The position numbers were made by a program, and so were the translations under genes. From contig NZ_CP139195.1 in assembly GCF_034057115.1 (NCBI RefSeq), positions 2,170,001 to 2,234,000 on the forward strand: a stretch of 64,000 nt of DNA, in the 5' to 3' direction. This DNA comes from Pseudomonas sp. AN-1 (GTDB lineage: Bacteria; Pseudomonadota; Gammaproteobacteria; Pseudomonadales; Pseudomonadaceae). The notes beneath the pieces are model-generated. The model ran no database searches. It was not told the origin of the DNA and saw nothing but the letters and a program-made list of their open reading frames with translations. Below, piece by piece: positions 13,178 to 21,439 of this stretch (the stretch's first letter is position 1; the number at the start of each line of letters is the position of its first letter).

Positions 13178-13581
13178 TGTTGCCGCGTACCGTCTTGCTC
13201 GCCGCAGCCGCCGCGCTCGCCGGCTGCGCCGCCACGCCACCGGCCCTGGAGCAGGAGCGCACCTACCGCGTCGAGTGGATCGACGAGCGCCCGCTGCTCG
13301 AGGGCAGCCACCTGACCATCACCTTCGGCGCCGACGACCGCGCCTACGGCACCGGCGGCTGCAACCACTGGTTCGCCGGCTACGGCCTGGAAGGCGAGAT
13401 CCTGCGCTTCAGCCAGGTCGGCAGCACCCGCAAGCTCTGCTCGCCGAGCCTGATGGAGCAGGAAGCGCGCTTCTTCCGGGCGTTGCAGCAGGTGCGCCGC
13501 TGGGACATCTCGCCGCTCGAGCAGCTGCGCCTGTGGCCGGAACAGGGCAAGCCGATCCGCCTGTGGCCGGACGAAGGCTGA
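13177..13581 (+). CDS. META-domain lipoprotein (HslJ-like)
   Basis: A 134-residue lipoprotein. The signal peptide ends in a LAGC lipobox at about residues 13-16. The mature part matches the META/HslJ domain, with YGTGGCNHWFAGY and the LCSPSLMEQEARFFRAL segment. Members of this family are envelope proteins of unclear function. It is coupled to the Zn-ribbon gene (TGATG). Confidence 0.85.
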   Translation: MLPRTVLLAAAAALAGCAATPPALEQERTYRVEWIDERPLLEGSHLTITFGADDRAYGTGGCNHWFAGYGLEGEILRFSQVGSTRKLCSPSLMEQEARFFRALQQVRRWDISPLEQLRLWPEQGKPIRLWPDEG

Positions 13582-13582
13582 G

Positions 13583-14635
13583 CTATTCGAACAGCACCAG
13601 CTGCTCGCCCCCCTCGCGCAGGTCGACCAGGCGCACGCCCACGCCGATCAGCCGCACCGGCCTGCCGCCGCGGGCGAAGGCTGCCGCCAGCAGACGCTGG
13701 TAGCTGCCGCCATCGCGCCCGGCGCCGGCCTGCTCCAGGGTGGTCTGGGTGAAGTCGTGGAACTTCAGCTTGACCAGCGGCTTGTCCGCCCGGTAACCGC
13801 TGTCCAGGCGCGCCAGGCGGTGCTCCAGTTGCTCGAGCAGCGCCGGCAGCTCGGCCACGCAGGCGGCCAGGTCCGGCAGGTCGCGATCGAAGGTGTGCTC
13901 GACGCTCAGCGTCTGCCGGCGCCGCTCGACCCGTACCGGGCGCTCGTCGATGCCACGGGCCAGCTGCCACAGGCGCTCGCCGAAGCTGCCGAACTCGCGC
14001 ACCAGCGCCAGCCGCTGCCACTCGCGCAGGTCGCTGCAGCGCTGGATACCGAGCCGCGCCAGACGCTCGGCGGTGACCTTGCCCACTCCGTGCAGGCGCG
14101 CCACCGGCAACGCGGCGACGAAGGCATCGACCTCCTGCGGCGTGATCACGCACAGGCCGTCGGGCTTGTGCCAGTCGCTGGCGATCTTGGCGAGGAACTT
14201 GTTCGGCGCCACCCCGGCCGATACGGTGATGTCCAGCTGCTCGCGCACCCGCCGGCGGATGTCCTGGGCGATGCGCGTGGCGCTGCCGGAGAAATGCGCC
14301 GAGTCGGAAACGTCGAGGTAGGCCTCGTCCAGCGACAGCGGCTCGATCAGCTCGGTGTAGTCCTGCAGGATGACGTGGATCTGCCGCGAGGCCGCCTTGT
14401 AGGCCTCGAAGCGCGGCCGCACGATCAGCAGCTGCGGGCACAGCGCCAGCGCCTGGCGCGAGGCCATCGCCGAGTGCACGCCGAAGGCGCGCGCCTCGTA
14501 GTTGCAGGTGGCGATCACCCCGCGGCGGTCCGGCGCACCGCCCACCGCCATCGGCCGGCCGGCCAGACGCGGGTCGTCGCGCATCTCGATGGCGGCGAAG
14601 AAGCAGTCGCAGTCGATGTGGATGATCTTGCGCAC
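13583..14635 (-). CDS. dinB: DNA polymerase IV DinB
   Basis: A 350-residue Y-family translesion polymerase. The catalytic carboxylates lie in HIDCDCFFA and SLDEAYLDVS, with a helix-hairpin-helix LHGVGKVTAERL and a C-terminal beta-clamp motif QLVLFE. I start at GTG 14635 (VRKIIHIDCDCF), because the frame upstream of it is non-conserved extension. No LexA box was seen close upstream. It is convergent with the META lipoprotein gene. Confidence 0.93.
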   Translation of the reverse strand: MRKIIHIDCDCFFAAIEMRDDPRLAGRPMAVGGAPDRRGVIATCNYEARAFGVHSAMASRQALALCPQLLIVRPRFEAYKAASRQIHVILQDYTELIEPLSLDEAYLDVSDSAHFSGSATRIAQDIRRRVREQLDITVSAGVAPNKFLAKIASDWHKPDGLCVITPQEVDAFVAALPVARLHGVGKVTAERLARLGIQRCSDLREWQRLALVREFGSFGERLWQLARGIDERPVRVERRRQTLSVEHTFDRDLPDLAACVAELPALLEQLEHRLARLDSGYRADKPLVKLKFHDFTQTTLEQAGAGRDGGSYQRLLAAAFARGGRPVRLIGVGVRLVDLREGGEQLVLFE

Positions 14636-14812
14636 GGCGCGGGACGGCAGAGGCCGGACTCCGGAACGATACAGGCGGACCGCCAGTGTAACGCCTGGCG
14701 CCAGCAAAGGGCGCAGCCCTCTGGCGGCCGCGCCGGACGGGCCTGGTGGCTGCCAGGCGCTCTGTCCTGGCGCATAACTGCTTGATCCGGCAAACGTTTT
14801 TCAAGATGGCGC

Positions 14813-14840
14813 TTGACACCGCGGCGCTTTTGCGTAGAAT
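14813..14840 (+). promoter_or_regulatory. Promoter of the first initiator tRNA
   Basis: TTGACA at 14813-14818 and TAGAAT at 14835-14840 are separated by 16 bp. The mature tRNA starts 13 nt after the -10. Confidence 0.8.
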
Positions 14841-14853
14841 CGCCAACCACAGA

Positions 14854-14930
<77 letters not shown>

Positions 14931-14937
14931 AATCTCG

Positions 14938-14967
14938 AAAAGGCCATTCTCCGGAATGGCCTTTTTC
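14938..14967 (+). terminator. Rho-independent terminator of tRNA-fMet copy 1
   Basis: A 12-bp stem (AAAAGGCCATTC and complement) with a TCCG loop and a T run. An identical copy follows the second tRNA. Confidence 0.9.
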
Positions 14968-15022
14968 GTTTCTGCCCGCAGCCGTTTTTCGCGGCAAGCC
15001 ATTGATTCAGAAAAACTATTGG

Positions 15023-15050
15023 TTGACTGCCAGCCATTTGCGAGTAGAAT
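15023..15050 (+). promoter_or_regulatory. Promoter of the second initiator tRNA
   Basis: TTGACT at 15023-15028 and TAGAAT at 15045-15050, also with a 16-bp spacer. The -10 region resembles copy 1, while the -35 side has diverged. Confidence 0.75.
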
Positions 15051-15063
15051 GGCCGACATCAGA

Positions 15064-15140
<77 letters not shown>

Positions 15141-15147
15141 AATCTCG

Positions 15148-15177
15148 AAAAGGCCATTCTCCGGAATGGCCTTTTTC
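15148..15177 (+). terminator. Rho-independent terminator of tRNA-fMet copy 2
   Basis: Same stem, loop and T run as the terminator at 14938. Confidence 0.9.
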
Positions 15178-15284
15178 GTTGCGGCGCGAAAAGCACAGCC
15201 GCCCCCTCCCCCCCCCCTCAGCTTGGCTTAAGGTTGGCGCCCTAGACTACCGGCATCGATTCGAATCGCCTGTCCGGAGTCAGC

Positions 15285-15827
15285 ATGGCCTCTTCCCCCT
15301 CACGCTACAGTCCCCTGTCCATCGCCCTGCACTGGGTCATGCTGCTGCTGATCGCGGCGGTCTATGCCTGCATCGAACTCAAGGGCAACTTCCCCAAGGG
15401 CAGCGACATCCGCGAAGGCCTCAAGTACTGGCACTTCGTCCTCGGCCTGTGCATCTTCGCCCTGGTCTGGCTGCGCCTGCTCGGCCGCCTGGCGGGCAGG
15501 ACGCCGGCGATCCAGCCGGCACCGCCGGCCTGGCAGACCGGCATGGCCCACCTGATGCACCTCGCCCTCTACGCCCTGATGATCGGCATGCCGCTGCTGG
15601 GCTGGCTGCTGCTCAACGCCGAGGGCAAGCCGGCGCCCTTCTTCGGCATCGAGCTGCCCATGCTGGTGCCGCAGAACCACAGCCTGGCGGAAAACATCGA
15701 GGAACTGCACGAGTTCGGCGGCCAGGCGGGCTACTGGCTGATCGCCCTGCACGCCGCTGCCGGCCTGTTCCACCACTATGTCAGCCGCGACAACACCCTG
15801 ACCCGCATGCTGCCGGGCCGCGACTGA
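15285..15827 (+). CDS. Cytochrome b561 family membrane protein
   Basis: A 180-residue inner-membrane protein with four hydrophobic helices and histidines placed to bind two b-type haems: ALHWVML near residue 16, YWHFVLG near 49, MAHLMHLALYALM near 88-92 and LIALHAAAGLFHHYV near 155-163. It probably passes electrons between quinol or superoxide and a periplasmic partner. A C-rich tract precedes it at 15203-15217. It is followed by a hairpin and then rimO. Confidence 0.92.
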   Translation: MASSPSRYSPLSIALHWVMLLLIAAVYACIELKGNFPKGSDIREGLKYWHFVLGLCIFALVWLRLLGRLAGRTPAIQPAPPAWQTGMAHLMHLALYALMIGMPLLGWLLLNAEGKPAPFFGIELPMLVPQNHSLAENIEELHEFGGQAGYWLIALHAAAGLFHHYVSRDNTLTRMLPGRD

Positions 15828-15838
15828 AATCCTCCGCA

Positions 15839-15870
15839 GCAGGCCCCGCCCGCACTGTCGCGGGGCCTGC
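15839..15870 (+). terminator. Hairpin after cytochrome b561
   Basis: A 10-bp stem (GCAGGCCCCG and complement) with a 12-nt loop. There is no clear U-tract, so it is a weak terminator or an RNA-stability element. Confidence 0.45.
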
Positions 15871-15968
15871 GTTCCTCCCTGCAGCACTGGCCAAGCGCGC
15901 CCGGCACCGCTAGAATTGCGCACTTTTTGATCAAGCGCCCGCGCGGCGTCACCCAGAGGTCAGCCTGC

Positions 15969-16028
15969 ATGTCCAGCTCCACCCCCAAAGTCGGCTTCGT
16001 AAGTCTCGGTTGCCCCAGCGAATTCTGA
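15969..16028 (+). pseudogene. rimO: 5' stub of rimO cut off by the prophage
   Basis: ATG 15969 opens a frame that begins like RimO (KVGFVSLGCP) and runs off into phage DNA, stopping after 19 codons at 16028. The last host codons are the conserved Cys-Pro. The functional remainder is at 53077. This stub keeps the original host promoter side, with a TAGAAT-like -10 at 15911-15916. Confidence 0.93.
16011..16015. other. attL core of the prophage
   Basis: The 5-bp TGCCC is the only sequence shared exactly between the left junction and the right junction at 53119. Such a short identity is normal for serine integrases, which need only a 2-bp crossover overlap. The left flank is host rimO; the right flank is phage DNA. 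Confidence 0.8.
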
Positions 16029-16138
16029 TCTAAACAAATTCTCAGAAAACCACCACCTCCCCGCTGAACCAGCGGACGCGCCGTGTTACTGTATAACCTT
16101 CCAGTCTTGAAGCGATTTGAGCAGCCAGGGAGGATGAC

Positions 16139-16438
16139 ATGGCCAAGTTCCGCAACCGGTGCCCGTACTGTGGCGGCCAGCTGAAGATCCGCGCCAGTGA
16201 GCAGTTGCACGATTTCATGCACCGCTCCTATGTGCGTTGTCAGAACGAGGCCTGCGGCTTCTCCGCGGCCTACCGCTTCGAGATTGATCATGTGCTCACG
16301 CTGTCGTCGGTCCACCGGCCAGACCTCACAGCTCAGGTCAGGATCGCCAGCCAGCAGCAGCGCCGGGAGGCGCATCGCTCCTACTTCGGATCCAGCCCAT
16401 CTGGACAACTCGATCTGGTCGACGCGCTCGAGGCGTGA
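16139..16438 (+). CDS. ogr: Ogr/Delta-family late-gene activator
   Basis: A 99-residue zinc-finger protein with the exact Ogr spacing C-X2-C-X22-C-X4-C (CPYC near residue 8, final Cys near residue 40). In P2, Ogr binds a dyad about 55 bp upstream of late promoters and recruits RNA polymerase through the alpha subunit. The dyads at 22683, 31334 and 38044 are its likely targets. GGGAGG precedes the ATG. Unlike P2, it is on the strand opposite to gene D and convergent with it, with its promoter at the attL side. Confidence 0.9.
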   Translation: MAKFRNRCPYCGGQLKIRASEQLHDFMHRSYVRCQNEACGFSAAYRFEIDHVLTLSSVHRPDLTAQVRIASQQQRREAHRSYFGSSPSGQLDLVDALEA

Positions 16439-16457
16439 CGGCATCCACCAGATACAG

Positions 16458-16481
16458 CAAGGGCGCCTTCGGGCGCCCTTG
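16458..16481. terminator. UUCG-loop hairpin between ogr and D
   Basis: A 10-bp stem (CAAGGGCGCC and complement) closed by TTCG, lying between the convergent ogr and D genes. It probably ends both transcripts. Confidence 0.75.
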
Positions 16482-16489
16482 TCGTTTCC

Positions 16490-17497
16490 TCAGTCCCCAC
16501 TCTCCGACAACTTGCTCTCCGCCTCGATGCCGGTGGTGTACCCGCTGTCGCTCATCTGGTGCGTCACCTTCACGCCCAGCCAGCGCACGGCGGCGATCTG
16601 CGGCTTGATGCCGAGCAGGCTGAAAGTGCACTCGGGCAGCAGGTCGGGGCGGCCGCGGGCCAGGGTGTATGTCAGGGTGGCGTTGCCGCGCTGGATGCGT
16701 TGCCACTCGGCCTTGGCGGCGGCCTCGGCCTCGGCCTTGCTGGGGTGGATGTGGCGCAGTCGCTTGGCGTTGCTGCTCTCGCCCACCGTCACCTCACCGG
16801 TCTGCGCGGCCTCGAAGGCGTGGAATCGGGCGATCACGCCGCTGTAGCTGTCGCGGTCGGCCACCTGGTAGCTGTGGCTGTCGCCGTCGGCGCGGGTGAG
16901 CACCAGGTGCGGCATGGCCTTGCCGCTGCCGGTCTTGGCGCTGCCGGCCTTGAGCAGCAGCAGGCGGTCGGCCTTGATGGTGGCGATGGCGTCGTGCTGC
17001 TTGGCCAGGCGGGTCAGCAGGTTGAGGTCGCTCTCGTTGCTCTGGTCGACGTGGGCGATGGCGATGCCGGCCAGGCCCTCGGCGATGCTGGGGGTGAGGC
17101 CGTGGCTGGCGGCGATGCTTTCGGCGATGGCGCCCAGGGTGGTGGCGTGCCAGCTGCGCTCCTTCTTGGCGGCCAGGCCGTCGCGCAGGTCGGCGCTGCG
17201 GGCGCGGATGGTGAGCTGGTCGGGCGTGCCGCTGTGCACCGTCTCGTCGACGGTGAACAGGCCCTTGTCGACCAAGCCGGTGTCGCTCCAGCCGATGGCC
17301 ACGTGCAGCTTGGCGCCGTGGCGCGGGATGTCGAGCAGGCCGTCGTGGTCGTTGAGCACCAGGTCGAGCTGGTCGGCCTCGGTGCCGCGGTTGTCGGTGA
17401 GGGTCAGGCTGATCAGGCGGCCGCGCAGGCGGTCGGTGATGTCGGCGCCGCCGAGGCTGATGCGGTAGCGCGGCGCCGGGTGGCTGTAGCCGCTCAT
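16490..17497 (-). CDS. D: Phage late control / tail protein gpD
   Basis: A 335-residue homologue of P2 gpD, the baseplate hub protein (gp27-like). Recognisable parts are RYRISLGGADITDRLRGRL at the start, the LGAIAESIAASHGL segment and the central VDQSNESDLNLLTRLAKQHDA motif. It is the last gene of the F operon. Its start overlaps the stop of U (ATGA). Confidence 0.93.
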   Translation of the reverse strand: MSGYSHPAPRYRISLGGADITDRLRGRLISLTLTDNRGTEADQLDLVLNDHDGLLDIPRHGAKLHVAIGWSDTGLVDKGLFTVDETVHSGTPDQLTIRARSADLRDGLAAKKERSWHATTLGAIAESIAASHGLTPSIAEGLAGIAIAHVDQSNESDLNLLTRLAKQHDAIATIKADRLLLLKAGSAKTGSGKAMPHLVLTRADGDSHSYQVADRDSYSGVIARFHAFEAAQTGEVTVGESSNAKRLRHIHPSKAEAEAAAKAEWQRIQRGNATLTYTLARGRPDLLPECTFSLLGIKPQIAAVRWLGVKVTHQMSDSGYTTGIEAESKLSESGD

Positions 17498-17901
17498 GCG
17501 AGGGTGCCCATGCGGTCGACGCGATCGTCGTCGACGCGCACAAGGTTGACGGTGAACTCAATGCGGCGGGCGGCGCCGTCCTGGAAGAACAGCGTGCGGC
17601 CCTCGTTGAGCCCCTCGATCGCGTACAGGCCGTAGACCCGCCCGGTGCCCTCCACCAACGGCCAGGCCGAGCCGGTGTCGGCCATCTCGCGCAGCTTGTC
17701 GAGGCTCTCGATGCTGCCGGTCAGCTCGGGGGCGAGCAGGCCCTGCAGGGTGATGGTGTCGTCGCCAGGGCCGGCGAACTGCCGCGCCGGCCTGGCGCCC
17801 ACCCGACTGTTGCTGGGGTGGCGCCACTGGGTCTGCCGCTGGAAGTCCTGGTAGGCCAGGGTGCTGAGGGAAAACACGAACTGGCCGAGGCACATCATCA
17901 T
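17494..17901 (-). CDS. U: Tail terminator-like protein gpU
   Basis: A 135-residue P2 gpU homologue. It starts MMMCLGQFVFSLSTLAYQ and has a conserved QWRHPSNSRVGARPA segment. I start at the first of three consecutive ATGs (17901), with AGGAG 8 nt upstream. gpU caps the growing tail tube during assembly. Confidence 0.9.
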   Translation of the reverse strand: MMMCLGQFVFSLSTLAYQDFQRQTQWRHPSNSRVGARPARQFAGPGDDTITLQGLLAPELTGSIESLDKLREMADTGSAWPLVEGTGRVYGLYAIEGLNEGRTLFFQDGAARRIEFTVNLVRVDDDRVDRMGTLA

Positions 17902-17920
17902 GGTCGGTGCTCCTGGTTGA

Positions 17921-20413
17921 TCAGTCCCGGTCGCCCAGCAGCGAGCGGACCCGTGCGGCCTTGCCCCGTTCGCGCTCGTCGAGGATGCGGTTGATCTCCC
18001 GGGCCAGGGCGTCGCTCTGCCCTCCGGCGCCACTGATCTGGATGGTGATGGTGTCGCCCTGGACGACGATCTGCCCACCGCCCTGCCCGGCTGCTGCCAA
18101 CGGCGGACGGTTGTCGATCGCCAGGGCGCTACCGGCGCCCATGCCCACGCTCAGCGCGCCGGCGGCGGCGAGCTGCTTGCCCATGCCGGCGATGGTCTTG
18201 AGCGGCCCGGCCTGCCCGGCTGTCAGGCCCTGGTCGAGGCCCTGCATGGTGTAGCCGCCCAGCTCGGCGAACACGCGCGACGGGCTGTGGATGCCGAGCT
18301 TCTCCTTGAACCAGCCGATGGTCTGCTCGCCGGCGCCGGTGACTGCGGTCTTGACGCTGCCCAGCGCGCTGGTGATGCCGTTGGCCAGGCCGGTGAGGAT
18401 GTCGGCGCCGAACTGGAAGAAGCGCGTCGGCAGGGTGGCGAACCAGCCCATGGTTTGCTCGAAGGTGGCCTTGATCCCAGCCCACAGCGCCGCGAACTTC
18501 GGGCCGAGGGTGCCCCAGTTGCGCCACAGCAGGTACGCGCCGGCGGCGATGGCGGCGATGGTCAGCACCACCGGGTTGGCCGCCAGCGCCCACAGCGCGC
18601 CGCCGAGTGCCTTCACGGCCAGCATGACCTTGGGGATCAGGCTGATCAGCGGCAGGGTCTTGATGCCGATCATCGCCAGGCCATAGCGCACCATGGCGAA
18701 CGGGCCGAGCACGCTGGCGAGCACCAGGGTCAGCGCGCCACCGGCGGCGACCAGCATGCCGAAGCCGACGGCCAGCTTGACCAGGCCGCTGGCCAGCGCC
18801 GGGTTGGCCTGAGCCCAGGCGCGTACGCTGCCGATCGTCTCGGTGAGTCCCTTGGTCACCTGGCGCAGGGCCGAGCTGTGGCCGTCGGTCAGGGTGGCGT
18901 TGAGCTCGCCCCAGGCGCCGGAGAGGCTCGACAGGTCGCCGGCCAGGTTGTCGTTGAGGGTCTTGCCGAGCTGGTCAGCGGCGCCGGCGACGTTGCCAAG
19001 GTTGTCGGTCGAGCCGCTGAGCGCCTGCAGGAAGGCTGGGATCTGGTCGACGGCGAGATCCTCGACCGGGGTGCCGAACAGGGCGATGGCGGTGTTGGCC
19101 CGCTCGGCCGGGTCCTTGATCGCCAGCAGGCCCTTGGCGGTCTGCTGCAGGGCCTTGCGCGCGCCATCGCCGCCGCCGGCGATGGCCGAGGACATCTTCT
19201 CGGCGTTGAGGCCGATCGCCTCGTAGGCCTCGACGCTCTTCTTGGACATGTCCGATCCGCGGATCGAGAACTCCTTGATGGCGTCGCCGGTCTTGTCCAG
19301 GGCGAACTTGCCCTGCTTGGCCATGGCGACCAGCAGGTTCATGGCCTCCTGGCCGCTGAAGCCCATGCCGCGGAAGTGGGTGCTGTACTCGTGGATGATC
19401 TCCGGCAGCTCGCCGCGCATCTGCGCGGAGACCTTCTGCATGCCGGCGGTGATCAGGTCGAAAGCCTGGTCGCTGTTCTTGGCCAGGCCGTTCTGCATGA
19501 GGATGCCGGCCATCTGCGCGTGTTCGGCCACGTCGCCGCCCATGGCGGTGGCGAGGTTGATGGCCTTGCGCGTCGCGCTGTCCAGCTCGGCGGCGCTGAC
19601 GGCGCCGAAGGTCTGCAGGGTGCTGTTGACGGCGGCCACGGCATTGCCGACCGCGGCCATGTCTTCGCCGATGCCGGCGGCGCGGATGTCGCGGATGACC
19701 TTGGCGTACTGAGCCGCCTCGGCAGCGCCCTTGCCGCCCTGCGCGGCGATCAGCGCGCCCTGCTGCTCGGCGGCGACCTGCGGCGCGGCCATGCGCGCAG
19801 CGCCGTAGAGGATGCCGGTACCGGTGGCCAGGCCTGCGGCACCGCTGCCGGCCATGCTGCCGGCCACACCCTGGGTGCGCTCGTATTGCTCCTTGGCCTT
19901 GGCCAGCAGCTCCTGCTGCTTGGTTGCGCGCTTGAGGCTCGCGGTCTGGCGGTCTATGGCGCCGCTGGTTTCGGCAACCCTTTGGCGCAGGGCGCGCTCG
20001 TGCTCGCCGAGGTTGCGCGTGCTGATGCCGGCAGCGGAGAGCTTGCCGCGCAGCTCCTGCAGCTCGCGCTGCTGCTCGCCGTGCTTCTGCTTGAGCGCCT
20101 GGGCCTCGCGCTGGGCGCGCTTGAAGTCGGCCGCCATGGCCTTGGTTGGCGTGGATGTCGCGGCCATGGCCTGAGCCAGCTCGCGCACCTTGGCCTGGCT
20201 GGCGGCCATGGCCGCCTCGGTCTGCTGGGTCGCGGTCTTGAGCGTGCGGAAGCTGGAGATGTCGCGCTGTTGCGCCTGCAGCTGCTTGAGCTGGTCGCGG
20301 CTGGCCTTCAGCGCCTGGGCGGTGGCGCTGCTGCCGCGGGTGATGTTGCGCAGTGGCGCGGTGATCTTGTCCACCGCGCTCAGCAGCACCTCAAGTTTTA
20401 GATCGCGCGCCAT
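17921..20413 (-). CDS. T: Tail tape measure protein gpT
   Basis: An 830-residue protein close to the P2 gpT length. It has an N-terminal coiled coil (about residues 25-190), a central Gly/Ala-rich region, and hydrophobic segments near residues 545-640 typical of tape measures. It sets tail length and is ejected with the DNA. Its first codons overlap the end of the E' frame, as expected for the frameshifted chaperone and tape-measure pair. Confidence 0.94.
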   Translation of the reverse strand: MARDLKLEVLLSAVDKITAPLRNITRGSSATAQALKASRDQLKQLQAQQRDISSFRTLKTATQQTEAAMAASQAKVRELAQAMAATSTPTKAMAADFKRAQREAQALKQKHGEQQRELQELRGKLSAAGISTRNLGEHERALRQRVAETSGAIDRQTASLKRATKQQELLAKAKEQYERTQGVAGSMAGSGAAGLATGTGILYGAARMAAPQVAAEQQGALIAAQGGKGAAEAAQYAKVIRDIRAAGIGEDMAAVGNAVAAVNSTLQTFGAVSAAELDSATRKAINLATAMGGDVAEHAQMAGILMQNGLAKNSDQAFDLITAGMQKVSAQMRGELPEIIHEYSTHFRGMGFSGQEAMNLLVAMAKQGKFALDKTGDAIKEFSIRGSDMSKKSVEAYEAIGLNAEKMSSAIAGGGDGARKALQQTAKGLLAIKDPAERANTAIALFGTPVEDLAVDQIPAFLQALSGSTDNLGNVAGAADQLGKTLNDNLAGDLSSLSGAWGELNATLTDGHSSALRQVTKGLTETIGSVRAWAQANPALASGLVKLAVGFGMLVAAGGALTLVLASVLGPFAMVRYGLAMIGIKTLPLISLIPKVMLAVKALGGALWALAANPVVLTIAAIAAGAYLLWRNWGTLGPKFAALWAGIKATFEQTMGWFATLPTRFFQFGADILTGLANGITSALGSVKTAVTGAGEQTIGWFKEKLGIHSPSRVFAELGGYTMQGLDQGLTAGQAGPLKTIAGMGKQLAAAGALSVGMGAGSALAIDNRPPLAAAGQGGGQIVVQGDTITIQISGAGGQSDALAREINRILDERERGKAARVRSLLGDRD

Positions 20414-20525
20414 GCATCAGCTCCCATCGCTCGCGGGCGCGCTCGCGCCACTCGGCCAGTTCGGTGAGGCTCAGCGGCTCCATGTCCGCCGGCCCCCAGT
20501 GGAATACCAGGGCGATGTCCGCCAT
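20391..20525 (-). CDS. E': gpE' extension (GpE family), expressed by -1 frameshift
   Basis: A 44-codon frame from ATG 20525 encodes ADIALVFHWGPADMEPL, the typical P2 GpE'-type sequence with the FHW motif. It lies in the -1 frame relative to E, and the frame is open back to the slippery site at 20576-20582. The main product is therefore probably the E-E' fusion, a chaperone for the tape measure. It overlaps the start of T. Confidence 0.85.
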   Translation of the reverse strand: MADIALVFHWGPADMEPLSLTELAEWRERARERWELMHGARSKT

Positions 20526-20533
20526 GGCGTCCT

Positions 20534-20830
20534 CTACTCGTCGCGGGAGGCTTCCACCCTCACCGACTTCGGCAGCAAAAAACCGGACACCACCTGGCCG
20601 AGCTGCAGCAGGTCTTCGGGCTCCATGCGGCGCAGCTCGATGGCGGTGAGCGCCGGCGAAGTGATGCGCGGCAGCACGATGATCAGGGCGTTGACGTCCA
20701 TGGTCAGCAGGTCGTTGAGCGAGGTGCCGCGCAGGCTGCCGGAGTCGGGCTTGCGCACGACGATCTCGGCGATGGTCTGCTCGCCACGGGCGATCGGGTT
20801 GTCGAGGATGACGGTTTCGGTACGGCTCAT
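20534..20830 (-). CDS. E: Tail assembly chaperone gpE
   Basis: A 98-residue homologue of P2 gpE. It has an N-terminal ETVILDNPIARGEQTI strand region and a helical SLNDLLTMDVNALI segment. Near its end the minus-strand mRNA reads T TTT TTG in the E frame, the canonical -1 slip site. Confidence 0.88.
   Translation of the reverse strand: MSRTETVILDNPIARGEQTIAEIVVRKPDSGSLRGTSLNDLLTMDVNALIIVLPRITSPALTAIELRRMEPEDLLQLGQVVSGFLLPKSVRVEASRDE
20576..20582 (-). promoter_or_regulatory. -1 translational slippery heptamer T TTT TTG
   Basis: On the minus strand the heptamer reads GGT-TTT-TTG in the E frame. Slipping back by one gives a frame without stops through the ATG of E'. The same heptamer is the established E+E' frameshift site of phage P2. 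Confidence 0.85.
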
Positions 20831-20869
20831 GGGGTGCTCCTGGATGTGCGGAGGTGGCGGGCTATGTGA

Positions 20870-20899
20870 GGAGCAGCTCCGAACCTATGGAGCTGCTCC
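20870..20899. other. Intercistronic hairpin between FII and E
   Basis: A perfect 11-bp inverted repeat (GGAGCAGCTCC, 8-nt loop, GGAGCTGCTCC) in the F operon. It has no U-tract, so it could be an mRNA processing or stability element or a partial attenuator, giving more tube and sheath protein than downstream products. Confidence 0.5.
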
Positions 20900-20911
20900 G
20901 CAGGTGCGTAG

Positions 20912-21427
20912 TTACAGCCCGATGGCCGCGCGCTGCTGGGCGAGGCGGTCTTCGCCGCCGACGATCTCGACCATGTTGAGCAGGTCGATCTCGATTACGG
21001 TGACGCCGTTGACGCTCAGCTTGTAGTAGGTGCAGGTGGTGGTGATGGAGTGCTCGGTGTCTTCGCCGGGCTCGGCGTCGCCCATGTCGATCTCTTCGTG
21101 ACGGCCGCGCACCACGACTTCGACGGGTACCACCTCGCCGGTGTCGTCCTGCTGGCAGGCGCCGGCCCAGCGCAGCAGCACGCCGTCGGCGCGGGGGATG
21201 CCGTACTGGTGCAGCACGGTCAGGTCGAGGCCGCCGAGGGTCCACTCCAGCTGGATGCCGTCGTCGCTCATGCCGTGGTCGATCTTCACCGGGCCGTTCA
21301 TGCCGCCGCCGCGGTAGCTCTCCATCTTGCGGCCGAGCACGGGCAGGGTGACGGTCTTGGACAGCCCGAGGTAGCTGTTGCCGTCGTTGAACAGGTTCAT
21401 GTTCTTCAGTTTGCGGGGCAGTGCCAT
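20912..21427 (-). CDS. FII: Tail tube protein gpFII
   Basis: A 171-residue P2 FII homologue (P2 about 172). It starts with PRKLKNMNLFNDGNSYLG, the family signature, and contains the GGMNGPVKIDHGM segment. It forms the inner tube of the contractile tail and lies directly after the sheath gene. Confidence 0.95.
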   Translation of the reverse strand: MALPRKLKNMNLFNDGNSYLGLSKTVTLPVLGRKMESYRGGGMNGPVKIDHGMSDDGIQLEWTLGGLDLTVLHQYGIPRADGVLLRWAGACQQDDTGEVVPVEVVVRGRHEEIDMGDAEPGEDTEHSITTTCTYYKLSVNGVTVIEIDLLNMVEIVGGEDRLAQQRAAIGL

Positions 21428-21439
21428 GGCGCGCTCCTA

